8,199 nucleotides of DNA from JANXLO01 sp043762265 (GTDB taxonomy: Bacteria; Armatimonadota; Chthonomonadetes; Chthonomonadales; Chthonomonadaceae): contig JAYUMV010000368.1 of the NCBI GenBank assembly GCA_043762265.1, positions 1 to 8,199 on the forward strand, written 5' to 3'. Positions within the stretch are counted from its first letter, which is position 1, and every line of letters starts with the position of its first letter. A program made the translations under genes and the position numbers. Shown here piece by piece: positions 1-6,052 of the stretch. Below the pieces are notes generated by a model. It had not been told where the DNA came from. It did not search any database and saw only the letters and a list, made by a program, of their open reading frames with translations.

Positions 1-695
1 GCCGCGACCTGTTCAGGGGTCGGCGGTAGACCGATCAAATCGAAATAGGCACGGCGGATGAGGGTGCGGCGGTCTGCGGAGGGAGCGGGTTTCAGCCCCT
101 TCTCCTCCAGCTTTGCCAGAATGAACCGATCGATGGGCGAGATACACCATGCCGAGTTTTTCACCTTCGGCAGGGCGTGTTTCACGATCGGGCGGAACGA
201 CCAGAAACTCTTTTGGGCGGTGGTCAGAACCAGATTGGGCGCTTGGCCGGGATTGGAAGGGCCGCCAGGGCCTTTGGTCTCAGGCCAGGGCGCACCCATC
301 TTCACCCACGCGGTCAGAGCGGAGATCTCTTCGGGGCGCAGTTTGCCGGTCGGCGGCATCTTGATCGCACCGTCGTAGTGCACGGCTTTGAGCAGAGCGC
401 TTTTTTCGGGATCCCCCGCAATCAGGGCGGGTCCGTGGGCGTTGCCTTTCAGCATCGCCTCTTTCGAATCGAGCTTCAGACCGCCGCGCGACTCCGTGCC
501 AGCATGACAGGCGTAGCAGTTGCTGACCAGCAGGGGGCGAATTTTGCTCTCGAAGAACATGGCCTGCTCCGGAGTCACCGCTTTCGGCTCGTCCGCCGCA
601 TGGCCAACCGTGCCGCACACCAGGAGCAGTATTCCGCTCGTGATGGCGCCCGCGACTACTCCGTTGCGCAAATGCTGCGTCGTCTTCTTGCCCAA
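1..695 (-). CDS. Planctomycete-type cytochrome c / DUF1549 (PSD1) protein, N-terminal part
   Basis: The first 231 residues are present; the C-terminus lies beyond the left edge. A basic N-terminus and hydrophobic stretch (about residues 12-34, ending HAAD) form a signal peptide, so the protein should be exported. A haem c site CYACH (Cys60, Cys63, His64) is followed by MPPTGKL (Met113), the likely axial ligand, giving a small planctomycete-type cytochrome c domain (about 45-135). From about residue 186 (SPIDRFILAKL ... YFDLIGLPPTPEQV) the DUF1549 domain begins. In this family it is normally followed by DUF1553, for a total of roughly 700-1000 residues. The family is poorly characterised; a periplasmic redox or polymer-degrading role is inferred. 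The start is TTG: an in-frame TAA lies eight codons upstream with no ATG between, and GAGGA (705-709) sits 9 nt before the TTG. A longer reading frame in another register over 280-756 is a shadow. Confidence 0.9.
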   Translation of the reverse strand, partial: MGKKTTQHLRNGVVAGAITSGILLLVCGTVGHAADEPKAVTPEQAMFFESKIRPLLVSNCYACHAGTESRGGLKLDSKEAMLKGNAHGPALIAGDPEKSALLKAVHYDGAIKMPPTGKLRPEEISALTAWVKMGAPWPETKGPGGPSNPGQAPNLVLTTAQKSFWSFRPIVKHALPKVKNSAWCISPIDRFILAKLEEKGLKPAPSADRRTLIRRAYFDLIGLPPTPEQVA

Positions 696-723
696 TGGTT
701 CTGTTCCTCGATCTTATAAAAGT

Positions 724-757
724 GATGGCGTTGACATAGTGATATGACAACACCATC
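724..757 (-). terminator. 34-bp near-palindrome between binding-protein and cytochrome genes; possible terminator or operator
   Basis: Two 15-nt arms (plus strand GATGGCGTTGACATA at 724-738 and TATGACAACACCATC at 743-757) are inverted copies matching at 13 of 15 positions around a 4-nt centre. As minus-strand RNA they form a 15-bp stem with one G-U pair and one U-U mismatch, loop UCAC, then ACUUUUAU. This lies about 43 nt after the binding-protein stop and 29 nt before the cytochrome start. A four-T tail makes it a plausible but weak intrinsic terminator. The dyad symmetry equally suits a repressor site upstream of the cytochrome gene. The inverted repeat is directly visible; its role is inferred. 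Confidence 0.5.
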
Positions 758-799
758 GTCGGGTTGTTGCGTCGGATACTTCGTTTACGCGTAAGAAGG

Positions 800-1828
800 C
801 TACTTTGGCGGCAGCAGTTTCGCGATATCGGGGTCCGCCATGTTCTGCTTCGTCACGACTTTAAGGCCACTGTCCATCGTCTTGGAGGTGATCGGCTCTT
901 TCTTCAGCGCCTGTTCGATGGTCTTGACCCCTTTATACCCCATCTGATACGGGTCCTGCACCATCAAAGCCAGAATCGTTCCGTCTTCCAGTGCTGCCAC
1001 TTCCTCTTTGGAGGAGTCGAAAGCGATCAGGGAGATTTTACCGTTCCGTTTGAGCTGTTTGAGCGCGTTCGCCGACCCGACGCCGTTGGCTTCGCTGGTG
1101 GCGAAAATCCCCACGATGTCGGGATGCGCCGTCAGCATGTTCGTCGTCGCATCGACGGCCGTTTCAACCTTGTTCTGAGTGTATTGCGTACCGACGAGAT
1201 GGATGTTGGGATGCTTTTTGATCTCTTCGAGAAAGCCCTGATCCCGCTGATCCGAAGAGGCCGAGCCCTTAGCGATCCCCAGCAGCGCGACGTTGCCCTT
1301 ATCGCCGATTGCCTGTGCGAGGGTCTGGGCAGCGACCTGCCCGCCTTTGACGTTATCGGTCGCGATGTAGCAGACCGGGGTCGTGGTGTCTGCAATACCG
1401 CTATCCACCATGACGACCGGAATGCCCTTCTTGGCCGCTTCCTGCACGGGTTTGACGAGAGCGTTCGAGTCGGTCGCCGCCAGCACCAACCCATCCACTT
1501 GATTGGTAATCTGCGTCTCGACCAGATTGATCTGGTTCTGCACATCGCCTTCTGGCGTAGGTCCGTCAAAGAGAATTTCGACGCCGTCTTCTTTCCCTGC
1601 CGCGTCTGCTCCCGCCTGCATGGTCTTCCAGAACGAGTTCGCCGTGCCCTTCACGATGACGGAGATCTTGAGCTTTTTGCCTGCGGTCTCCGTAGGTCCA
1701 GCGGGTTTTACCCCAGTCATCCCCCTATCGCCGGTCGTAGGGGTGGTCGTATCTTTGGGGCAACCGAGTGTGGTCAGGCTCAACGCCGTGGCCGCCATCA
1801 ATCCGCCGTAGCGCATCCAATTACGCAT
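800..1828 (-). CDS. RbsB-like sugar ABC transporter substrate-binding lipoprotein
   Basis: A 342-residue periplasmic binding protein of the type I (Peripla_BP_4, ribose/galactose/inositol) class. It captures a sugar or polyol outside the membrane and passes it to a permease. The signal peptide ends in a lipobox (TTLGC, Cys23), so it should be a lipid-anchored lipoprotein; a Thr/Pro-rich linker (24-50) follows. The fold starts at KISVIVKGTANSFW (54-67). Positions matching RbsB ligand-contact motifs are the aromatic at 67, D142-S-G, R195 in QRDQGF, N248 in SEANG, F270-D271, and QDPYQMGY (291-298). The ligand cannot be told. The start is the ATG at 1828 with AAGGAG (1838-1843) 9 nt upstream; an earlier in-frame ATG at 1873 lies inside a hairpin without this support. 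The cognate-looking permease is two genes upstream, with a propeller gene between them. Confidence 0.95.
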   Translation of the reverse strand: MRNWMRYGGLMAATALSLTTLGCPKDTTTPTTGDRGMTGVKPAGPTETAGKKLKISVIVKGTANSFWKTMQAGADAAGKEDGVEILFDGPTPEGDVQNQINLVETQITNQVDGLVLAATDSNALVKPVQEAAKKGIPVVMVDSGIADTTTPVCYIATDNVKGGQVAAQTLAQAIGDKGNVALLGIAKGSASSDQRDQGFLEEIKKHPNIHLVGTQYTQNKVETAVDATTNMLTAHPDIVGIFATSEANGVGSANALKQLKRNGKISLIAFDSSKEEVAALEDGTILALMVQDPYQMGYKGVKTIEQALKKEPITSKTMDSGLKVVTKQNMADPDIAKLLPPK

Positions 1829-1847
1829 ATCTTGTCTCTCCTTTGTG

Positions 1848-1875
1848 AAATGCTTCGCGCGGAAGCGAAGCATTT
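1848..1875 (-). promoter_or_regulatory. Perfect 11-bp hairpin in the leader of the binding-protein gene
   Basis: AAATGCTTCGC (1848-1858) and GCGAAGCATTT (1865-1875) are exact inverted copies around a 6-nt loop. In minus-strand RNA the stem ends 3 nt before the Shine-Dalgarno AAAGGAG (1838-1844) of the binding-protein gene. It has no T-run long enough for an intrinsic terminator. Such a stem could protect the 5' end of a processed binding-protein transcript or modulate ribosome access; both are inferences. Confidence 0.6.
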
Positions 1876-2142
1876 GGGGTGCCCGTCGGGCTTCCTCTTC
1901 ACTCTTTGCGCAGAAGCGAAGGAATGAATTCCCGACCTTTGCGCCGGGCTAAAGCCCTCCGCTAGAGGCGCTTCGCACCAAAAAGTCATTGATCCCTGAA
2001 AACAACATGATTTGTGATTTATGTCGTTTCGTCCGAAGGACGATCCGTCGAAGGCGCGTAGCGAGGGGTGCCAACCCCTTGATTTCACGTAATCGCCTTG
2101 ATTCCACGTGTCCGTCTCGACAAACGCCTCCGTTGGGACGTT
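1876..2142. repeat. Gene-free spacer with clustered small inverted repeats
   Basis: No credible gene is seen between the propeller stop and the binding-protein leader. The stretch holds several short perfect stems: GGAAT-GA-ATTCC (1921-1932), GGGCT-AA-AGCCC (1946-1957), TCGTCC-GAA-GGACGA (2029-2043) and AGGGGT-GCCA-ACCCCT (2064-2079). The core GAAGCGAAG occurs twice in or near it (1862-1870 with one base change, 1913-1921 as GAAGCGAAG). The GGGCTAAAGCCC core resembles dispersed intergenic repeats found in many copies in some Acidobacteriota, Planctomycetota and Armatimonadota genomes, but copy number cannot be judged from one window. In the minus-strand transcript these stems would separate the permease/propeller part from the binding-protein part. 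Confidence 0.5.
2077..2109. repeat. Tandem pair of 14-nt direct repeats, 19-nt period
   Basis: CCTTGATTTCACGT (2077-2090) and CCTTGATTCCACGT (2096-2109) match at 13 of 14 positions and start 19 nt apart. They lie 34-66 nt beyond the propeller stop codon. Paired half-sites near two helical turns apart can be operator sites, but no promoter was found next to them. They may equally be part of the decayed repeat sequence that fills this spacer. Confidence 0.5.
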
Positions 2143-3804
2143 TTACTTCCCGATGCAGACGACCTCTTTGATGCTGCGATTATAGAGGCGTCCGTCGCTG
2201 TAGCTGAGGGAATTGAGGCTCCAGGTCTCGCCGGACGTGCCGAGATCCCCGACACCGAGCAGCGCGTGTTCGTCAAGCGTTTTTGCACGCCCGTCGATGA
2301 CATAGGTGATTCCGAGCATGGTGCTCATATAGATCTTGCCGTTGATGGCGATGGGCGTGCCGAAGAAGGCAGGAACGGTCCAGCCATCGGTGCGTGAGCG
2401 CTCTTCGGCAGCCACGTCGTGTCCCTTGTTGTCTACCGTTTTGACCGACTGGGCGATCCCGTAGATCGGTTCGTCCGGTTGGCCGGGATTGCGCAGGACC
2501 GTCACAGGGACTTCCAGATACTCGACCTTGCCGGTTTCGACGTTGACGCGCCCGATACAGTGGGAGGGTCCGCTCAGCCCAGGCGGCGCATGCCCATTGC
2601 GCCGATGCCCCGTCGAGGTGAAGAAGTAGTGATAGCCGTAGGCGGCGAGGTTCGCATGCCAGTTCGGGAAGACATGCAGCACCTCGTTCGGTTTGAGTGG
2701 AACGCTTGGCGACAGATCGCGCATATCCCGGATATTGACGTTCAGATGCACGAGATACTTCTTGGTGACCGGATCCCACTGCCGATAGTCCACATTCCGG
2801 ATCAGAGACTGTGTGCGCAGCAGTGTGCCTGTTTTCGCATCGAAGACCAGATGCGACTCCTCCGGAGCATGCCGGAACCAGTAGGCGTACTTCTCGTCCC
2901 AGGTCATGGTATAGAGCGCCTGGAAGGTCGTGCCGTCCACCGGCCCGCCGGGCAGATCTTCCGGCGTGTAGCGCCAGAGCGTCTTGCCTTCCTGGCCTGG
3001 CGCGAGACTGGTCAGGCTTACGCCGATGGGCCGTTCGGGCACATCGTGCGGCCCTCCCCGTCCATGAAAAATGGCGGGAGTACCGTCCGGCAGTCGTCCA
3101 AACACGGAGGTGCAGTAGTAGGTCGAGGCGTCTTCAGCGGTCCAGAGCGTTTTGCCGGTCGCCTTGTCGATGCCCCGCAGATAGTGCCAGTTCTTGCGGT
3201 CTGCGCGATATTTCGATTCGCTTGGCGCAAGAGGCTCCATCGAAATGATTGTGTTGCCGAACAGCATCGGCTCGTGCTGCTTGTTGAACGGCTCGCCAGG
3301 TGCCAAAAACGTGCGTCGCCAGACCTCATGGCCTGTGAAGTCCCAGCAGCCCATCTCGCCCGAACAGTTGAAGAACCAGACATGTTTGCCGTCGGTAACG
3401 GGCGTCCAGGAGGTCGAGTCGCTGTAGGCATACATGAGAGGGCTGGCGTTCTCTCCGGTCAGCGTGACGGACCAGAGGATCTTGCCCGTCTTCGCGTCCA
3501 GACAGTGGCCTAAAACCGTCGCGCTGAACTTCGGGTCGCCCTCTTTGTACTCTGGGAAGGTCGTTAGAAATAGCCGGTCTCCCCATTTGACGATGCCGCC
3601 CTGCCCGCCACCCGGCATCGGGGAGCGCCAGACGATATTCTTGTTGCGTGCGACGCTCCAGAAGGAGGGCGCGTTGCCGTTCGCCAGTCGCCAGGTGCCG
3701 TTCGGCCCTGCCGGCTGCGCCCAGTTCTGCGCCACCAGCGGCCGCGCCAGCAGAGCGGCCAGCAGCAGCGCGGCACCCAGCCCCATCCAAAACTTAGTGC
3801 GCAC
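2143..3804 (-). CDS. Secreted PQQ-like beta-propeller repeat protein
   Basis: A 553-residue exported protein. The signal peptide (FWMGLGAALLLAALLARPLVA, about 5-25) is followed by blade motifs of the PQQ_2/PQQ-like type: DAKTGKILWS (103-112), TGHEVWRR (about 157-164), DKATGKTLWT (213-222), EGKTLWRYT (272-280) and FDAKTGTLLRT (321-331). The repeats suggest a propeller. No CxxCH haem site is present, and I cannot show the vicinal-Cys and metal-site residues of true quinoprotein dehydrogenases, so cofactor binding and enzymatic activity are unproven. The start is a GTG 17 codons into the longest frame. AAGGAGG (3811-3817) lies 6 nt upstream of it, and it puts the signal peptide at the extreme N-terminus. 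The GTG overlaps the permease end by 11 nt, so translation is probably coupled. Its place between permease and binding protein suggests work on the same substrate in the periplasm (inference). Confidence 0.88.
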   Translation of the reverse strand: MRTKFWMGLGAALLLAALLARPLVAQNWAQPAGPNGTWRLANGNAPSFWSVARNKNIVWRSPMPGGGQGGIVKWGDRLFLTTFPEYKEGDPKFSATVLGHCLDAKTGKILWSVTLTGENASPLMYAYSDSTSWTPVTDGKHVWFFNCSGEMGCWDFTGHEVWRRTFLAPGEPFNKQHEPMLFGNTIISMEPLAPSESKYRADRKNWHYLRGIDKATGKTLWTAEDASTYYCTSVFGRLPDGTPAIFHGRGGPHDVPERPIGVSLTSLAPGQEGKTLWRYTPEDLPGGPVDGTTFQALYTMTWDEKYAYWFRHAPEESHLVFDAKTGTLLRTQSLIRNVDYRQWDPVTKKYLVHLNVNIRDMRDLSPSVPLKPNEVLHVFPNWHANLAAYGYHYFFTSTGHRRNGHAPPGLSGPSHCIGRVNVETGKVEYLEVPVTVLRNPGQPDEPIYGIAQSVKTVDNKGHDVAAEERSRTDGWTVPAFFGTPIAINGKIYMSTMLGITYVIDGRAKTLDEHALLGVGDLGTSGETWSLNSLSYSDGRLYNRSIKEVVCIGK

Positions 3805-4834
3805 CGCTGCCCTCCTTCTGCGCCAGCAGCCGTCGGAAGAAGGGCTGTCCATAGCGGTCGTACAACACGGCCAGAATGACGACGGTCCCGATGACGGCGC
3901 GCTCGACTTCCGGCTTGATATTCATGAGGGCGCAGCCGTTGCGAATGGTGAACATGAGCAGTGCGCCGATAATGGTTCCGATCACCCCACCCTGCCCGCC
4001 GAACAGCGATGTGCCGCCAATCACAGTGGCAGCGACCGCGTAGAGCTCGTAGCCGGTGCCTGCATCGTGCGCGGCTACGCTGGAGCGTGCGACATTGACG
4101 AGCGCTGCGATCCCGGCGAGAAGCCCTGAAAAGGCGAATACTCCCGTGATCGTTTTCGGCAGGCGCACTCCAGAGAGGCGTGCGGCCTCCATATTCCCCC
4201 CTATCGCGAACAGGGAGCGTCCCCAGCGCGTGCGGGTGAGCAGAATGTGGGCGACCACGGCCACTCCGATCATCACCAAAATGATGTAGGGGATGCCGTC
4301 TCGCCCTTCCGAGCCGAACAGTTCCGCCGAGCCGAAATCAGTGAATTTAGAGGGCAGTCCGCCGATATTTTGCGACTTGGACACGACGCCGCCAAGCCCA
4401 TAGTAGATCCCCATCGACCCCAGTGTCACGATGAAAGAGGGAATCTTCCCGACCGAGGTGATCAGGCCGTTGATCGCGCCCGCCACCAGACCGACCACAC
4501 AGGCGATCACGACTGCGCCCGGAATGCCCACACCGTGATTGGCCATGGCATCCGCCGCGCAGATGCCGGAGAGCGCCATCATAGCGCCTACGGAGAGGTC
4601 GATATTGCCAGAGATGATGACCGCCGTCTGCCCACAAGCGAGAATGGCGATGGCAGCCGCCTGCACCAGGATCTGTTTAAGGTTGTCTCGGTCGTGAAAA
4701 TGTGGGGTCAGAAAGGAGAGGACGACCCCCAGCACGAAGAGAAAGCAGAGCGGCGCGATCAGATTGATGAGCGGGGCGATCTGGAAGGTTCGGTTCGGAC
4801 GCGAGGCCACGGATGTTTCGGGGTTGACCGACAC
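3794..4834 (-). CDS. RbsC-type sugar ABC transporter permease
   Basis: A 346-residue inner-membrane permease of the BPD_transp_2 (ribose/xylose/inositol) family, of usual length, with about 8-10 hydrophobic segments. Family hallmarks are IISGNIDLSVGAMMALSG (about 73-90), GKIPSFIVTLGSMGIYYGL (129-147), the cytoplasmic-loop motif GGNMEAARLSGV (212-223), and YAVAATVIGGTSLFGGQGG (265-283). It should form the channel for the substrate delivered by the lipoprotein encoded downstream. The energising ATPase (RbsA/XylG type) is not in this window. I choose the GTG at 4834: AAAGG (4844-4848) lies 9 nt upstream. The earlier in-frame starts at 4894 and 4867 fall inside a near-consensus promoter whose transcript would begin downstream of them. 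The substrate is unknown. Confidence 0.93.
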   Translation of the reverse strand: MSVNPETSVASRPNRTFQIAPLINLIAPLCFLFVLGVVLSFLTPHFHDRDNLKQILVQAAAIAILACGQTAVIISGNIDLSVGAMMALSGICAADAMANHGVGIPGAVVIACVVGLVAGAINGLITSVGKIPSFIVTLGSMGIYYGLGGVVSKSQNIGGLPSKFTDFGSAELFGSEGRDGIPYIILVMIGVAVVAHILLTRTRWGRSLFAIGGNMEAARLSGVRLPKTITGVFAFSGLLAGIAALVNVARSSVAAHDAGTGYELYAVAATVIGGTSLFGGQGGVIGTIIGALLMFTIRNGCALMNIKPEVERAVIGTVVILAVLYDRYGQPFFRRLLAQKEGSGAH

Positions 4835-4865
4835 GATGAGACACCTTTCGTCGTTCGTTTCCGAC

Positions 4866-4894
4866 ATGATAACAGAGTCCCACAGGCTTGTCAA
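4866..4894 (-). promoter_or_regulatory. Sigma70-type promoter for the permease operon
   Basis: On the minus strand a perfect -35 TTGACA (4889-4894), a 17-bp spacer and a -10 TATCAT (4866-4871, five of six consensus bases) lie between the phosphatase stop and the permease. Transcription would start near 4859, giving a leader of about 25 nt with the Shine-Dalgarno at 4844-4848 and the GTG at 4834. The permease group therefore need not rely on read-through from the phosphatase gene. Confidence 0.75.
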
Positions 4895-4930
4895 TTCAAG
4901 CCCTGTATTCTTCCTCTGGCTGCATCGAAA

Positions 4931-5875
4931 TTAGACACGATACGCCGCAAAACCTGCTTCTACGGTCTCCAGCAGTTGCGCGTGGAGGGTCGCATTGGAG
5001 GCGGCAAGCAGCGAGCCGAAATTGGGCTCTGTGGTATCCAGCAGATTCCAGCCGTCGAGCGAGCGTCCCCAGGCGTCGGTAATCACGCAGCCTGCCTCCT
5101 GCGCAATCAACCCTGCCGCCGCAATATCATACCCATAGAGGCAGAGCAGCCTCCCGCCGCCATAGGTGACAAACTCATCCCGCAGGCTAGGATAGTCCCG
5201 CAACAGCCGATTACGCACATCGATGATGCCCGCCATCTGCCCGGTCACGAGTCGCGTCAGTTCAAAGGCGCTGCTGTTCAGGATGAATAGGCCGCCACGC
5301 ACCGTCGTGCGGCTGGTAAGATCGTTCAGCGCCGTAAAGATGCGCTGCATTGGCGCACCGACCACTTCGATAGAGCAGGCCATGGTCTCGATGTCGGTCG
5401 TCGGGAGCGGAGAAGGCTGGCGAAGTTTGCCGCTTCCGTCCACGATCTCCACGCCCTGGCCTCTTACGGCGGACAGGGTCAGATCACCCTTGATCTCCGT
5501 GATGGCACCGTACAGTACATCCCCCATCGTCGGGGCCGCGCTGTAGGCCGTCCAAGCCACCGACACCACGCACGACTCCAGGCCCGCAATGGCGGCGCGT
5601 GTCCCATCGATCGGATCGATGATCAGAATGCCTTCCGGAGTCCGCCCTGGAAACGGATGCACCAGTCCCCGATCTTCCGAGTAGTAAGCGACATTCAGAT
5701 CGTTCTCCCGAATGTAAGTCTCGACTGCCGCCTCTGCGATATCGTCAATGTCGAACGTCGCGTCCCCACTGGAAGCGATCCCCGTCACTTTGCGTGCTCT
5801 CCACGTCCCCAGATGCGGAACGACAGCGGCCTTGATATGCGCAGCTAAGGCGCGGATAGTCTGTTGCGGTGTCAA
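4931..5875 (-). CDS. Inositol-monophosphatase-family sugar/polyol phosphatase
   Basis: A 314-residue Mg-dependent phosphatase of the IMPase/FBPase/CysQ superfamily, presumably cytoplasmic (no signal peptide). Metal-site motifs appear in the expected order: D38-A-T-F-D42 with AE (47-48), the SED Glu67, DPIDGT (87-92), and YDIAAAG (249-255), the counterpart of the usual WD-x-AAG with Tyr for Trp. It is somewhat longer than a typical IMPase (about 260-275). The exact substrate (inositol phosphate, fructose bisphosphate, PAP or another sugar phosphate) cannot be read from sequence. The start is TTG: an in-frame TGA lies 15 codons upstream with no ATG between, and a G-rich SD-like run (5886-5890) is 10 nt away. 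The gene is upstream of the permease on the same strand but separated from it by a promoter, so functional coupling to inositol or sugar uptake is only suggestive. Confidence 0.88.
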   Translation of the reverse strand: MTPQQTIRALAAHIKAAVVPHLGTWRARKVTGIASSGDATFDIDDIAEAAVETYIRENDLNVAYYSEDRGLVHPFPGRTPEGILIIDPIDGTRAAIAGLESCVVSVAWTAYSAAPTMGDVLYGAITEIKGDLTLSAVRGQGVEIVDGSGKLRQPSPLPTTDIETMACSIEVVGAPMQRIFTALNDLTSRTTVRGGLFILNSSAFELTRLVTGQMAGIIDVRNRLLRDYPSLRDEFVTYGGGRLLCLYGYDIAAAGLIAQEAGCVITDAWGRSLDGWNLLDTTEPNFGSLLAASNATLHAQLLETVEAGFAAYRV

Positions 5876-5998
5876 AATTCGGCTTCCCCCAATTGGATAC
5901 GGACGGTTCGTTGCTCAATTTAGGATACCCGAAACCCTCTCAAGTTCTCATAAGTAATAAGGCTGTGCGGTGGGAGTGGAATAATCAAGTACAGGGAG

Positions 5999-6022
5999 TA
6001 CCAATGCCAAGAGGCGTTGGTA
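5999..6022 (+). promoter_or_regulatory. 10-bp hairpin in the leader of the TolB-like gene
   Basis: TACCAATGCC (5999-6008) pairs with GGCGTTGGTA (6013-6022) around the loop AAGA, with a single U-G wobble. It directly follows an AGGGAG (5993-5998) and contains the ATG of the short upstream frame. It is a candidate translational control element ahead of the gene starting at 6053. No convincing sigma70-type promoter was found in the rest of the divergent spacer (5876-5998). Confidence 0.5.
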
Positions 6023-6039
6023 GAACAACTCCGGGGTGA
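6004..6039 (+). CDS. Possible 11-codon upstream ORF or leader peptide
   Basis: An ATG at 6004 with AGGGAG (5993-5998) 5 nt upstream opens the frame MPRGVGRTTPG and stops with TGA at 6037-6039, 13 nt before the ATG of the downstream gene. The Shine-Dalgarno is better than the one for the downstream gene, and the start codon is in the stem at 5999-6022. The peptide has no run of one amino acid as in attenuator leaders. It may couple translation to the next gene or may be chance. Confidence 0.3.
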   Translation: MPRGVGRTTPG

Positions 6040-6052
6040 GCGAGCAAAAAAC

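Noticed and set aside
280..756. 158-codon minus-strand frame
   Set aside because: It is in the same region as the cytochrome/DUF1549 gene but in another register. The frame from 695 contains CxxCH, MPP and DUF1549 motifs, while this one has none.
785..794. TTACGCGTAA, a perfect 10-bp palindrome just after the binding-protein stop
   Set aside because: It is too short and isolated to assign a role; palindromes of this length occur by chance in windows of this size.
764..1927. 387-codon open frame on the plus strand
   Set aside because: It is antisense to the binding-protein gene, whose minus-strand product has a full family match, lipobox and Shine-Dalgarno. The plus-strand translation shows no recognisable domain.
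2122..2143. AAACG...CGTTT inverted repeat after the propeller stop as an intrinsic terminator
   Set aside because: The stem is only 5 bp with a 12-nt loop, starts inside the stop codon and lacks a following T-run.
2419..3513. 364-codon open frame on the plus strand
   Set aside because: It lies wholly opposite the PQQ-like propeller gene; its Arg/Val-rich product shows no motif. Long antisense frames are expected in GC-rich coding DNA.
2143..3804. Propeller protein as a true quinoprotein alcohol or glucose dehydrogenase
   Set aside because: It lacks a haem c domain, and the catalytic and PQQ/Ca-binding residues could not be identified; only the repeat fold is supported.
4247..5290. 347-codon open frame on the plus strand
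   Set aside because: It spans parts of two clear minus-strand genes and the promoter between them; its His/Asp/Arg-rich product has no family resemblance.
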